Shown here: one piece after another, positions 1-8,507 of the stretch
Position numbering within the stretch: the stretch's first letter is position 1
Layout: the number at the start of each line of letters is the position of its first letter
Source of the DNA: Actinomycetota bacterium
Lineage (GTDB): Bacteria > Actinomycetota > Acidimicrobiia > Spongiisociales > ZC4RG35
Length of the DNA: 35,411 nucleotides
Reading direction: 5' to 3'
Assembly: GCA_003388545.1 (NCBI GenBank)
Contig: QQVI01000314.1
Span: forward strand, 1 to 35,411
Position numbers and translations under genes: made by a program
Notes under the pieces: model-generated
Database searches by the model: none
Told to the model about the DNA's origin: nothing
The model's input: the letters and a program-made list of their open reading frames with translations, nothing else

Positions 1-975
1 ACCGACCTCGAGCCTCTGCGGCTGAAGACCAAAGAAGGCCTGGCTCTTCTCAACGGCACAGAGGGCATGACCGCCATGGGCGTGCTGGCCCTCCATCGGG
101 CACGCCACCTGGTTGGTGTCGCCGACGTGGCCTGCGCCCTGTCGGTAGAGGCACTCATGGGCAGCTCGCGACCATTCCGACCCGAGGTGCACCTGCTCCG
201 ACCGCACCCCGGGCAGGCGAGATCGGCCGAGAGGATCGCCGCCCTCATCTCGGGTTCAGAGATCGGATCGAGCCATGCCGACGATTTCGAGCATGCGGTC
301 CAGGACGCCTATTCCCTTCGCTGCGCTCCACAGGTCCATGGGGCGGTCACGGACACGCTGGATCACATGGAGTCGGTCCTGACCAGGGAGATGGCGTCGG
401 TCGTCGACAACCCCATCGTCTTCCCCGACCTTGGCGAAGTGATCTCTGCGGGGAACTTCCACGGCCAGCCGCTCGCGTTTGTCCTCGACTTCGCCGCAAT
501 CGCGGTGGCCGAGCTGGCCTCTATCTCGGAACGAAGGACCGACAGGATCCTCGACCCTGCCCGGTCGGGCGGGCTCCCGCCCTTCCTCGCTGCGGACCCG
601 GGCCTGAACTCCGGATACATGATCGCTCAATACGTCCAGGCGGCTCTGGTCGGGGAGAACAAGGTGTTGACCCACCCCGCCTCGGTCGAGTCGGTGCCCA
701 CGTCCGGCAGTCAGGAAGACCACGTCTCCATGGGTTGGGGGGCAGGCAAGAAGCTCTTCCCGATCCTCGACAATGTGAGGAGGGTCCTTGCGATCGAAGT
801 CCTCTGCGCCGTTCAGGGAATCGAGTACCGGGCGCCTCTGAAGCCGGCGCCGGGAACGGGCGGCATCGTCGAGCTGGTACGCGACATCGTTCCCCCTCTG
901 ACCGAGGACCGGTCCACAAGCGACGAGATCGAAGCCGTCGCCGAGCTCATCGGCGAGGGCCGGCTGACAGCCTGA
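1..975 (+). CDS. hutH: Histidine ammonia-lyase, C-terminal part (5' truncated by window edge)
   Basis: Histidine ammonia-lyase deaminates L-histidine to urocanate, the first step of histidine degradation in the cytoplasm. The frame is open from base 1; translation there reads LKTKEGLALLNGTEG, which is internal HAL sequence, so the ATG at 67 is not the true start. The N-terminal part with the Ala-Ser-Gly motif that forms the MIO prosthetic group lies outside the window. Visible family blocks are QDAYSLRCAPQVHGA, VVDNPIVF, GNFHGQPLAF, ERRTDRILDP, GLNSGYMIAQY and the segment HPASVESVPTSGSQEDHVSMG, which are strongly conserved in HAL. The gene ends in TGA one base before hutI, so the two are very probably cotranscribed and translationally coupled. 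Identification is secure because both the sequence blocks and the hutI neighbour agree. Confidence 0.96.
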   Translation, partial: TDLEPLRLKTKEGLALLNGTEGMTAMGVLALHRARHLVGVADVACALSVEALMGSSRPFRPEVHLLRPHPGQARSAERIAALISGSEIGSSHADDFEHAVQDAYSLRCAPQVHGAVTDTLDHMESVLTREMASVVDNPIVFPDLGEVISAGNFHGQPLAFVLDFAAIAVAELASISERRTDRILDPARSGGLPPFLAADPGLNSGYMIAQYVQAALVGENKVLTHPASVESVPTSGSQEDHVSMGWGAGKKLFPILDNVRRVLAIEVLCAVQGIEYRAPLKPAPGTGGIVELVRDIVPPLTEDRSTSDEIEAVAELIGEGRLTA

Positions 976-976
976 C

Positions 977-2179
977 ATGTCCGGCCTCCTCCTCACCGGA
1001 ATCAGTCATCTGGTCACCAACGCCGGTCCGGTGATCTCCGACGCCGTAGTGGCAGTCGAGGACGGACGGGTGATCTACGCCGGGTCGGATGACGATGCCC
1101 CTGGCCTAGAGGGGCGAATCCACATCGACTGTGCAGGAAAGGCGGTCATACCGGGATTCGTCGACGCGCACACGCATCTCGTCTTCGCCGGTGACAGGTC
1201 AGCCGAGTTCGCCAGACGGCTCGGTGGAGCCACCTACGCCGACATCGCGGCCGAGGGGGGAGGCATCCTCTCCACAGTCGAAGCCACCCGGAGTGCAACC
1301 GAAGAGGAGCTGTTCGATCTGACAGCCGCACGGGTTCGGAGGATGTTGGCTGCCGGGACAACGACGATCGAGATCAAGTCGGGCTACGGCCTCGAGCCCG
1401 AAGCCGAGCTCAAGCTGCTGCGGGTGGCCAGGAGAGTCGGCAGGGAGCTGCCTGTGACTGTCAAAACGACCTTCCTGGGCGCGCACTCGGTGCCTACCGA
1501 GTTCAAAGAACGGCGCGACGCCTACATCCGGCTCCTCATCGAAGAGATGCTCCCTGCCGCCGCGCCCCTATCGGACTATTGCGACGTGTTCGTCGAAGAC
1601 GGTGTCTTCGACGTCGACGAGGCAAGGGAGATCTTCACCGCGGCCTCCCGGCTCGGCCTCGGGGCTCGCGTCCACGCCGAGCAGCTGTCGCGAAGCGGTG
1701 GGGCGATGCTCGCAGCCGAGCTGTCTGCGTCCAGCGCCGACCATCTGGACAACGCCACCGAAGAGGACGCTGCTGCTCTCGAGGAGTCGGGAGTGGCTGC
1801 GGTACTCGTCCCCGGTGCCAGCTACACGCTGCGCTCCTCTCAGGCCCCGGGGCCGATGTTGTGGAGGTCCGGATGCACCGTCGCTCTGGCCACCGACTGC
1901 AACCCGGGTACCTCCTACTTCGAGAGCATGGCGCCGATCATCTCCCTGGCCGTGGTGCAGATGGGCCTGACCCCGGAGCAGGCAATTTGGGCTGCCACCA
2001 GAGGGGGCGCCGTATCGCTCGGCTACGACGAGAAGGGCCTGATCACACCGGGAGTGCCCGCAGACATGGTGGTGCTGGACGCCCCATCGCCCACCCACAT
2101 CCCCTATCGACCGGGGACCAATCTCGTCGACAAGGTGATCTCAGCCGGACGGCTCGTGATCGGCCACATCGATGTCTGA
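977..2179 (+). CDS. hutI: Imidazolonepropionase
   Basis: HutI hydrolyses 4-imidazolone-5-propionate to N-formimino-L-glutamate, the third step of histidine degradation. The 400-residue product is close to the usual family length of about 400. It belongs to the metal-dependent amidohydrolases: the metal-binding HxH is visible in VDAHTHLVFAGDR near residue 65, followed by the family blocks SGYGLEPEAELKLLRVARR, HAEQLSRSGGAMLAAEL with a further His ligand, SADHLDN, and the Asp-containing ATDCNPGTSY near residue 310. The ATG at 977 is one base after the hutH stop (TGACATG), which supports the start. Urocanase (hutU) and a formiminoglutamate-processing enzyme are not in the window. The last 39 bases overlap the 3' end of the convergent transporter gene. 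Confidence 0.97.
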   Translation: MSGLLLTGISHLVTNAGPVISDAVVAVEDGRVIYAGSDDDAPGLEGRIHIDCAGKAVIPGFVDAHTHLVFAGDRSAEFARRLGGATYADIAAEGGGILSTVEATRSATEEELFDLTAARVRRMLAAGTTTIEIKSGYGLEPEAELKLLRVARRVGRELPVTVKTTFLGAHSVPTEFKERRDAYIRLLIEEMLPAAAPLSDYCDVFVEDGVFDVDEAREIFTAASRLGLGARVHAEQLSRSGGAMLAAELSASSADHLDNATEEDAAALEESGVAAVLVPGASYTLRSSQAPGPMLWRSGCTVALATDCNPGTSYFESMAPIISLAVVQMGLTPEQAIWAATRGGAVSLGYDEKGLITPGVPADMVVLDAPSPTHIPYRPGTNLVDKVISAGRLVIGHIDV

Positions 2180-3478
2180 CGCTTCTTCACCGGCCAGATT
2201 CGCTGATCGCAACACGACATCGAGACGCTCGGTCTCCCGAGGACGAACCGGGTGGTCAACGGTCTCGATTCGGGCCGCTCTCACAAGTCCGAACGTGACC
2301 CACGCCGCCGCAGCAAACGCCAGGCTGAGTGGGAGGATCGTCCCGTCGAAGGTTTGATCGATCAGAGCTCCGACTATGGCGGCAAGGCCGGTTGACACGG
2401 TTCCAATGATCGCTGAGGCAATACCGGCGACCTTGCCCATCGGCACCATCGCCACCGTGTTCAGGTTCGGGATGAGAAACGACTGGAAGAGCACGATGGC
2501 GGACAGACTGACGAGGAAAGCCCACAACGGCGGTGTCCCTTGAGTGGCGACTCCGAGCACGGCGAAGGCCGTGCCGGCGGCCACGTAAGCCATCATCACC
2601 ATCTTGATGAGCCGCGTCAGGCCAAAACGTCCCACGGCCCAGCTGTTGGCCAGCATCCCAACACCGAGGACGGCGGCAACTCCCCCGAAGATCAGTGGGA
2701 AGCGCTCCCCTTCGTCAAAAACCTCGGTGAAGATGATCTCGGAGCTGGCGATATAGGAGAGGAAGGCTCCGAAGAGCACCGTCAGGGCCAGCGTGAGCAT
2801 CACAGTGACACGGTTGGTCAGCACGATGCGGGCCGACTCGATGATGCTGCGAAGATGCACGTCTCGGCGGTTCTCCGGCTTCAGGGTCTCGGGCAGGCGA
2901 ATTGCCCAGACGGCGAGTACGAGGGCGATCACCCCAGCAAAGGCGAAGGCGCCCCGCCAGGAGATCCAGTCGGTGAGGAAGGCCCCGATTGTGGGAGCCA
3001 CGACCGGAGCCAGGATGAAGACGGCGAGGATGAACGACATCAACCGGGCCATCTCGCTTCCTTCGTGGGTGTCGCGCACCACTGAGAGCGTCAGCACTCT
3101 CGGCCCGGCAGCGCCGAGACCCCAGACAAACCTGGCAAGCAGCAGGAAACCCAGTGACGGTGCAAGCACGGAGGCCAAGGCGCCGAGGAGATAGACGAAC
3201 AAGCCGGCGTAGATCAGTGGCTTCCGCCCGTAGCGGTCGGAGAGGACTCCATAGACCAGCTGCGAGAGCGAGACTCCCAGTATGTATGTGGTGACAAGGC
3301 CGGCGACCGCGGTCGAGTCGGGTGCGAGGCCGAAGTCCTCCCGGATCGCTCCCAGGGCCGGCAACATCAGATCTACGGACAGAGCCGTGATCGACATCAT
3401 CAGCGCGAGGATCGTGATGAATTCGACTCGCCCAAGTGAGCGACGACCGTCGGTTGCGACGGTGACCTGACCAGCCAT
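2141..3478 (-). CDS. MFS transporter, Bcr/CflA drug-resistance family
   Basis: This is a 445-residue polytopic inner-membrane protein of the major facilitator superfamily, probably a proton-coupled exporter of drugs or small metabolites. It matches the Bcr/CflA subgroup: helix 1 carries the LMLPALGAIREDFG block, the loop between helices 2 and 3 has the MFS motif A as GVLSDRYGRKP, and helix 4 contains ARFVWGLGAAGPRVL followed by VVRD, as in that subgroup. About 12 hydrophobic segments are visible, then a charged C-terminal tail of about 40 residues. The ATG at 3478 is preceded by GAGAGG at good distance. The end overlaps the convergent hutI by 39 bp. The substrate cannot be told from the sequence; its position beside hut genes may be coincidental because it is on the other strand. 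Confidence 0.88.
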   Translation of the reverse strand: MAGQVTVATDGRRSLGRVEFITILALMMSITALSVDLMLPALGAIREDFGLAPDSTAVAGLVTTYILGVSLSQLVYGVLSDRYGRKPLIYAGLFVYLLGALASVLAPSLGFLLLARFVWGLGAAGPRVLTLSVVRDTHEGSEMARLMSFILAVFILAPVVAPTIGAFLTDWISWRGAFAFAGVIALVLAVWAIRLPETLKPENRRDVHLRSIIESARIVLTNRVTVMLTLALTVLFGAFLSYIASSEIIFTEVFDEGERFPLIFGGVAAVLGVGMLANSWAVGRFGLTRLIKMVMMAYVAAGTAFAVLGVATQGTPPLWAFLVSLSAIVLFQSFLIPNLNTVAMVPMGKVAGIASAIIGTVSTGLAAIVGALIDQTFDGTILPLSLAFAAAAWVTFGLVRAARIETVDHPVRPRETERLDVVLRSANLAGEEASDIDVADHEPSG

Positions 3479-3574
3479 GAAACCTCTCAGAACGTCCGGT
3501 GGGCGTGAAACATGGACAACCGCGTGAGTACCCGCGATCTTCCCACCAATCAGCGTTGGAAACGAATCAAACCG

Positions 3575-4414
3575 TCAAGCGAGACGGTGCCACCAGGTGG
3601 GCATCCCCTCGATCACCTCGCCCGGGTCGATGAGGACGCCCGGGCAGCTCGCGACATCAGAGACAATCGCGGCGGCCGGGCCCTGGCTCGGGCCGATCGA
3701 GCCGGGATCCACCGGTATTCCGCATTTGATCAGCTCGACCCCGACCCACACGAATTCCCAGGGCTCAGGGTTGGGGCCTTGCCCGCTGACGTCATCGGGG
3801 TAGGAGGGGATGAAGCCGAATCGCTTGGCGTTGTAGAAGTTGTCGGCTGCGAGCCACTCGTAATCGGGCGTGTACCGGAACTCGCCAAACGTCCCGTTGG
3901 CGTACCTGAAGTCGAGGGCATACCCGCCATGGTGCTTCGAGGTCCCCGGGACCGAATACCAGGTGAGTGCGGCTTCGATCGCCGAATCCGAGGTGCCCTG
4001 GAGCTTGGAGAGGAATTGGGTGCGTTGTGCGGAAGGCGAGCGATAAGCGGAGGAGACGATGAACTGCAGCCCTGCCTCTCGGGCTGCCGCTTTCAGCTTC
4101 GCCCATGCCTCGGCCGCCTGAGGCTGCATCGGCACGCCGTCGATGGTCGCCAGGCCCCCCGTCGCCACGGGGCGAAGAACGTAGCCGCGAGCGAAAGCCA
4201 GCTCCCAGATCCTGGCGTCGAGGGTCGAGTCCCCCGTGATGGTCGTCTGGCCCGTGGGAGCGTCCAGCCTCGGGAGGACATTCTCGGTGGCGTATTCGTA
4301 GAGCTCCGTGAACTGGTCCCCGTCGTACACCGGGTATTCGGACACGTCGGCAGATGCCGCCATCGGAACGGCAATCAGAATGGTGGAGAGCCCAGCGAGC
4401 AGAACGCGCCGCAT
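3575..4414 (-). CDS. Secreted M15 (VanY-like) D-Ala-D-Ala carboxypeptidase family protein with altered zinc motif
   Basis: The 279-residue product starts with a probable Sec signal peptide (residues 1 to about 22, MRRVLLAGLS...AASA) and is predicted to act in the cell wall. Family members are zinc LAS-type peptidases that trim D-Ala-D-Ala ends of peptidoglycan. SSAYRSPSAQRTQF corresponds to the conserved SGYRS block. SKHHGGYALD fits SxHxxGxAxD exactly, giving two zinc ligands. The second motif, normally ExxH as in EPWHFRYVG, reads EPWEFVWVG here, so the third ligand His is replaced by Glu. The protein may therefore be inactive or use a changed metal site. The ATG at 4414 is 8 nt after a TAGCGT -10-like box. 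The gene is downstream of the DUF2207 gene with repeat copy A between them. Confidence 0.85.
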   Translation of the reverse strand: MRRVLLAGLSTILIAVPMAASADVSEYPVYDGDQFTELYEYATENVLPRLDAPTGQTTITGDSTLDARIWELAFARGYVLRPVATGGLATIDGVPMQPQAAEAWAKLKAAAREAGLQFIVSSAYRSPSAQRTQFLSKLQGTSDSAIEAALTWYSVPGTSKHHGGYALDFRYANGTFGEFRYTPDYEWLAADNFYNAKRFGFIPSYPDDVSGQGPNPEPWEFVWVGVELIKCGIPVDPGSIGPSQGPAAAIVSDVASCPGVLIDPGEVIEGMPTWWHRLA

Positions 4415-4422
4415 ACCAGGAA

Positions 4423-4428
4423 ACGCTA
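4423..4428 (-). promoter_or_regulatory. Putative -10 box (TAGCGT) for the M15 gene, leaderless type
   Basis: On the minus strand TAGCGT lies 8 nt before the ATG at 4414. This matches the TANNNT -10 pattern and spacing of leaderless actinobacterial transcripts. No convincing -35 hexamer is visible. It lies just outside repeat copy A, so the gene may be transcribed independently of the DUF2207 gene. Confidence 0.35.
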
Positions 4429-4466
4429 TCCGATCCAGGGCCGTAACCGGGGACTATCTATTCGCG

Positions 4467-4582
4467 TTCCTTAGGTATCAGGTCTCAGATATGAGACGGT
4501 GGGGAAAAGGAACGAGCCCGGTCTGAACCGTTTCTCTACTGATCGTCGTAGCTATCAAATATGAGACGCCATACCTAAGGAA
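4467..4582 (-). repeat. 116-bp inverted-terminus repeat element, copy A
   Basis: On the plus strand the element runs from TTCCTTAGGTAT (4467-4478) to ATACCTAAGGAA (4571-4582). Taking the TTCCTTAGGTATGGCGTCTC end as left, copy A lies in minus orientation. The termini form an imperfect inverted repeat of about 24 bp that includes TCTCATAT-type sequence, and the right end carries the near-palindrome TCTCATATCTGAGA. The 56-bp core aligns without gaps to the core of copy C. The element overlaps the 3' end of the DUF2207 gene and supplies its last 34 codons and stop. No target-site duplication is clear. Length is identical to copies B and C. Confidence 0.85.
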
Positions 4583-6460
4583 GCGGAGTGTCAACGCGGG
4601 TGGTGACCAGGCGCCTCCTCCTCCACCACCACCTCCGCCGCCGCCACCGCCGGAGAAGCCGCCACCGCCGCCGCTCGAGGAGGAGGGCGGGGTGAAGGCG
4701 CCGGAGAGGGCGGACTGGATGCCGGCGAAGGCGTTCTCGGTGCTGCCCCCGGTGTACCCGTGGTTCCCGTACCAGTAGATCGATGAGGTCTGCTCCAGTA
4801 CCTCGGGAGCATGGAGACGGGCCTGTTCCAGCACCTCTTCGGCGACACCAAACCCGATGGCATAGATCAGGTACTGGTCCCAAAGGTCGAGCGAAATAGC
4901 CGGCGCCTCCTCGAGGCGGGAAAAGTCACGCAAATAAGAACGGAAGGCATCCCATCGCGCCGCCTCCAGGGCTCCTTCCTTGCTGCGGCGCACCCGAACC
5001 CTTCGGAAGCTGATCACAACAATGGTGATCACCGTGCCGAGCACCAGCCCGATCAGTGTCAACACCACGATCGTGTCTCCTCCCGGCCGGTCCCGCAACA
5101 AGGCAGGGAGAAGGAAGAAGGCCCCGATCGTCGCCGCGACCAGCGCCACCCCGATGAGGGCAGCTATGGAGCTCCCCTGATCCTGGATCAGGCCAGAACG
5201 CTTCACAGCCGATCGGACTCGCTCGCTGAAGGTCTGATAGGTCTCGGCGTTGGCAGCCGCGTCGTCCCGTATGGCCGACCTGAACTCATGCAGCGGCCGG
5301 GGCCCGGTATCGAGGGCACGACGGACCACTGTCATCACCGACTGCTCGAAGTCCCGCAAGCCGGTCTGTGTCTCCCCCAGGGAGAGAGTCAGGTCGGAGA
5401 TGGTCTCCTGGCGCAACCCCGCCCAGGTACTTCTGACCACTTGCGAGGGCTCCGCCACGATGGCCCCCTTGCGGATGAGATCGAACAGCGTCGCGGTGAA
5501 TTCCCGCTCGGTGACACCGCCCTGGCTGAGCAGAGCTCCGACCTCTGCCGGGCTCAGCTCCGATGGAGGCTCCTGCTCGTACTCGCGGTCGTATGCCACC
5601 CTGGGCTCCCGCCCGAACCCGTAATAGACATATCCCCCGAGGCCGACGACCGGAAGAAGCACCGCCAAGGCTCCCAGGATCACCCCGGTCCGCCCCGCCT
5701 GCCGCGCCTGATTGGCGTCCTCGGCGAACTCCGCCTCCTCGTTGAGGATCGACTCAAGCCCATCGTCGGATATCCGAAGAGCCCCTTCGGTGGAAGCCAG
5801 CGACGAGGTGGGGATGACCACCCTCATCTCGACCCACTGCTCCGACGGAACGCCGCTCGCCGTGAGCGTTGGCGAGACCCCGTCTTCGCCGAGGCTGGTG
5901 ACGCCGTTGACCCCAAATGGATGGCCCCACACCCTGACATCACCCTCGCTCAGGCCGTCCGGAAGATGCATACGGGCATCGAGGCTGTCGAGGCCAACCG
6001 CCCACTGGTCCCCCCACACCTTGATGTTGATGTCGACCACGTCGTCCCACGCCACGGCCAGACCCGTCACCTTGTACGAGAGCCGGAAAGTGCGTTCCTC
6101 GTCAAATGATGAGTGGTGCCAAACGATGCGGACGAAGTTTGGGTACAGCTCTACGCCATAGGTGCCAGGTGGCGAGCTTGTGCAGCCAAGTGTCGTGCAA
6201 CCGCCCGGCTCGTAGTCGATGCGCTCATCGCCCACAGAGATATCACTGATCTCGGCCGAGGTCGACAACGGAATGTCGCGATAGGCGCCGCTGAAGCTGC
6301 CGGAGAAGTCGAAAGTGAGCTGCTCCACGACATCGAGAGAGCCATCGTCGTTGACAGTGATGTCGACGTCAGCGTGGGACATCCAGTACGACTTGGCTTG
6401 GGCCGGCATAGCCGGGATCAGTAGGACCCCGACGAAGAGGACGAGAAAGAGCCGTTTCAT
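4478..6460 (-). CDS. DUF2207 membrane protein with Gly-rich C-terminus (3' end formed by repeat copy A)
   Basis: The 660-residue protein has a Sec signal peptide (residues 1-22), a long extracytoplasmic beta-rich DUF2207 domain (roughly 25-250, containing VDITVNDDGSLDVVEQLTFDFSG), a first transmembrane helix near 257-280, a cytoplasmic region (LSPAEVGALLSQGGVTEREFTATLFDLIRKGAI), two more helices around 425-475, a further soluble part and a Gly/Ser-rich tail near 592-622. DUF2207 proteins have no firmly established biochemical role; they commonly occur next to LemA, as here (14 bp downstream of lemA, same strand). Related proteins usually end just after the Gly-rich tract. Here residues 627-660 are translated from the dispersed repeat, so the native stop was probably lost when the element arrived. 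Confidence 0.88.
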   Translation of the reverse strand: MKRLFLVLFVGVLLIPAMPAQAKSYWMSHADVDITVNDDGSLDVVEQLTFDFSGSFSGAYRDIPLSTSAEISDISVGDERIDYEPGGCTTLGCTSSPPGTYGVELYPNFVRIVWHHSSFDEERTFRLSYKVTGLAVAWDDVVDINIKVWGDQWAVGLDSLDARMHLPDGLSEGDVRVWGHPFGVNGVTSLGEDGVSPTLTASGVPSEQWVEMRVVIPTSSLASTEGALRISDDGLESILNEEAEFAEDANQARQAGRTGVILGALAVLLPVVGLGGYVYYGFGREPRVAYDREYEQEPPSELSPAEVGALLSQGGVTEREFTATLFDLIRKGAIVAEPSQVVRSTWAGLRQETISDLTLSLGETQTGLRDFEQSVMTVVRRALDTGPRPLHEFRSAIRDDAAANAETYQTFSERVRSAVKRSGLIQDQGSSIAALIGVALVAATIGAFFLLPALLRDRPGGDTIVVLTLIGLVLGTVITIVVISFRRVRVRRSKEGALEAARWDAFRSYLRDFSRLEEAPAISLDLWDQYLIYAIGFGVAEEVLEQARLHAPEVLEQTSSIYWYGNHGYTGGSTENAFAGIQSALSGAFTPPSSSSGGGGGFSGGGGGGGGGGGGGAWSPPALTLRFLRYGVSYLIATTISRETVQTGLVPFPHRLISET

Positions 6461-6474
6461 CCGATTGGGTTCGA

Positions 6475-7020
6475 TCAGAAGCTGACGCTGGGCGCTTCCT
6501 CCGCCTCGGGTCCGCCTTCGAAGAACTCCCTCGTCTCGAAGCCGGTGACCGCTGCGACCAGGTTGGTCGGGATCTGCTGGACCCGGTTGTTGTGGGTTAG
6601 AACGGTGTCGTTGTAGATCTGACGTGAAACTGCGATCTTGTTCTCGGTATCCGCAAGATCGGCCTGGAGCGAAGCGAAGTTCTCGGATGCCCGGAGCTCC
6701 GGGTAGTCCTCAGCAACTGCAAACAGCTGCCGCAACGCCGCCGTCAGGAAGTTCTCGGCGCCGGCTTGCTCCTGAGGCCCACTGGCCGCCTGGGCGTTCG
6801 AGCGCGCCTGTGTGACCTGCTCGAACGTGTCCTTCTCGTGGGTGGCGTAGCCCTTCACCGTCTCGACGAGGTTCGGAATGAGGTCATACCGACGCTTCAG
6901 CTGCACCTCCACCTGACCCCAGGCGTTGTCGACCCGGTTCCTCGACTGCACGAGGCTGTTGTAGACGACGATTACGAATATGGCGACGAGGACGGCCGCT
7001 CCGGCGATTATCCATTCCAT
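6475..7020 (-). CDS. lemA: LemA family protein
   Basis: This 181-residue protein has one N-terminal membrane helix (residues 3-22) and a long helical domain facing outwards or peripheral to the membrane. Family hallmarks are YNSLVQSRNRVDNAWGQVEVQLKRRYDLIPNLVETVKGYATHEKDTFEQVTQAR near the N-terminus, the LRASENFASLQADLADTENKIAVSR block, and the YN(D)TV...NRVQQIPTNLVA segment. The molecular role of LemA proteins is not settled; the name comes from an antigen mimic in Listeria. It is the first gene of a two-gene unit with the DUF2207 gene. The ATG at 7020 follows a TAGACT box by 8 nt and has no strong ribosome-binding site, consistent with a leaderless or short-leader message. Confidence 0.95.
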   Translation of the reverse strand: MEWIIAGAAVLVAIFVIVVYNSLVQSRNRVDNAWGQVEVQLKRRYDLIPNLVETVKGYATHEKDTFEQVTQARSNAQAASGPQEQAGAENFLTAALRQLFAVAEDYPELRASENFASLQADLADTENKIAVSRQIYNDTVLTHNNRVQQIPTNLVAAVTGFETREFFEGGPEAEEAPSVSF

Positions 7021-7028
7021 GGCGGCGC

Positions 7029-7034
7029 AGTCTA
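7029..7034 (-). promoter_or_regulatory. Putative -10 box (TAGACT) for lemA-DUF2207
   Basis: TAGACT on the minus strand lies 8 nt before the lemA ATG at 7020, in the divergent gap between lemA and the DUF169 gene. No clear TTGAC-like -35 is seen at 16-19 nt. Confidence 0.4.
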
Positions 7035-7132
7035 AGTGATGGGAGCTCGGGCGCCGGGTCGCAGACCGTAGTTGCTGTGCCTGACCTGAACTCCGCTAGC
7101 GTCATCAGAGCGAGAACAGTGAACGGAGACAT

Positions 7133-7840
7133 ATGACAGCCGCCGCCAGCGCCACCCTGAACGATCTACTCGGGCTCGAGTTCGAGCCAGTAGCGATCAC
7201 CTTCCTCGACGAGACTTCGAGCAATGGCGTGCCTAGATTCGACGCGCCCATGTCGGAGCCGACCGAAGACGGTCGAAGCGGGAGGGCGGCCGCCCCCTGC
7301 GTCTTCTGGATCCACGGCCATGAATCAACCTTTGACACCATGGTCGAGGATCACGGGAATTGCTCCGTGGGGCTCTTCACACACGGGTTTGCCGGGGCCG
7401 AGGACATCATCGACAAGTCAGACGTCGGAGCCCTGCTCGATGTGGGGTGGGTCACGATGGAGGCATTCGCCGGGGTCGAGGCTCTCAACCGGCGCCCTGC
7501 CGGCGTCAGATACGGCCCGTTGAGCGAGGCGTCCTCGGAGCCCGATGTCGTGCTTCTCCGCATCACCCCGAAGCAGATGATGGCCATCAACGACGCGGTC
7601 GAGGTGGAATGGTCCGGCAAGCCTCAATGTCAGATACTCCCCCGCGCCGCCAACAAGGGTGTCATTGCCGCATCGATGGGTTGTGCTCTCTCCAGAGCCC
7701 GGACGGGGATGGGCGACGACGAACTGACTGTCGCCGTGCCCGGGAGCCGGGTCGACGAGCTGGTGGTCGCACTCCAGTCGGTCCGCAACGCCGACTCGGC
7801 AGTCGTGGGCTACGCCACCGCCGACATGGAGAGGTTCTAG
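7133..7840 (+). CDS. DUF169 family protein
   Basis: The 235-residue product matches the DUF169 (COG2043) family: it opens with LNDLLGLEFEPVAITFLDE, then has a Cys-containing block AAPCVFWIHGH, the conserved HGNCSVGLFTHG with a second Cys, and a later segment around LRITPKQMMAINDA and ASMGCALSRARTGMGDDELTVAVPG. No signal peptide or membrane helix is visible, so it is probably cytoplasmic. The biochemical function of this family is unknown; the conserved Cys residues suggest metal or cofactor binding, which is inference. The ATG at 7133 is preceded by CGGAGA at a short distance, supporting the start. It is a single gene, divergent from lemA and convergent with the MDMPI gene. Confidence 0.85.
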   Translation: MTAAASATLNDLLGLEFEPVAITFLDETSSNGVPRFDAPMSEPTEDGRSGRAAAPCVFWIHGHESTFDTMVEDHGNCSVGLFTHGFAGAEDIIDKSDVGALLDVGWVTMEAFAGVEALNRRPAGVRYGPLSEASSEPDVVLLRITPKQMMAINDAVEVEWSGKPQCQILPRAANKGVIAASMGCALSRARTGMGDDELTVAVPGSRVDELVVALQSVRNADSAVVGYATADMERF

Positions 7841-7847
7841 CCCGGGA

Positions 7848-8507
7848 TCACTTCGGGGGCGGAGCGAGGCTGTCGACTGCCGCCGCCCAATCATCGGGCA
7901 ACACCACCGGTGAGGGTCGGCTCATGAGCCGAAGATACAGGTCGGAAGCCGAGCCCTCGACGGTCGCGGCCGGGTCCCCGTCGCCGTACTTCCATTTCCG
8001 TTCGAGGTCGGATGCGATCATCTGCAGTGTCTGAACACCCTCGAGGCGCGGGAACCACATCTCGGGATACTCTTCGAGACCAGCGACCGCCACCTCGTCC
8101 AACAAAGGCTCGGGCTCACCAACCGCTGACTGTGCATCCCAGCGATGGACCCCCGCCTCTATCAGCATGCGACGCACCCAGAACCCGACTGTGGGCTTCG
8201 GGCCGAAACCCCACACGGGGATCTCGTGGTCGGTGGTCTCGAGCAACTCGACCATTCCGGCCAATTGGCCCTCGAACCACTCGATGACGTCGTCGTCCTC
8301 GCCAGGGCGCGGAGAGCTGGGTCGCTCGGTGAGCCGGTCCCGGCACACGAGGGTGGTGCGACCCAGTATCGCCCCAGTGTGGGCGACCAGACCTTCCATC
8401 GTCCATTCCGGGTATTGAGGGATGGGCGCGTCCAGGTTTGCTCTCGCGGTGTCGACAAGGCGCCGACCCTCGGAGACGATTATCTGCAGCGGGTCAGCCG
8501 AGGGCAC
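7848..8507 (-). CDS. Maleylpyruvate isomerase family mycothiol-dependent enzyme (MDMPI/DinB-like)
   Basis: The coding part reads from about [30 protein letters not shown], which matches the MDMPI N-terminal domain: the PxWT..dLvaHxg block contains the first metal-binding His of the DinB-like four-helix bundle. The second block, [15 protein letters not shown], matches the HxxD-containing H(R)WDA motif. Family members are actinobacterial thiol-dependent enzymes, often with unknown substrate. The open frame runs further upstream, but that part is antisense-like Arg-rich sequence inside sucD; the GTG at 8507 gives a 219-residue protein of usual length and a 14-bp overlap with the sucD end, so I chose it. 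It closes the B12-domain/sucC/sucD operon. Substrate cannot be assigned. Confidence 0.82.
   Translation of the reverse strand: MPSADPLQIIVSEGRRLVDTARANLDAPIPQYPEWTMEGLVAHTGAILGRTTLVCRDRLTERPSSPRPGEDDDVIEWFEGQLAGMVELLETTDHEIPVWGFGPKPTVGFWVRRMLIEAGVHRWDAQSAVGEPEPLLDEVAVAGLEEYPEMWFPRLEGVQTLQMIASDLERKWKYGDGDPAATVEGSASDLYLRLMSRPSPVVLPDDWAAAVDSLAPPPK

Noticed and set aside
4467-4582. Target-site duplication around the repeat copies
   Set aside because: Flanks were compared for the three full copies. Only copy A shows a possible 3-bp GCG on both sides, and B and C show none, so no duplication is claimed.
4624-4670. GC-rich repeats near 4624-4670 as a possible functional repeat or CRISPR-like array
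   Set aside because: These are simply Gly codon runs of the Gly-rich DUF2207 tail, which is normal for the family.
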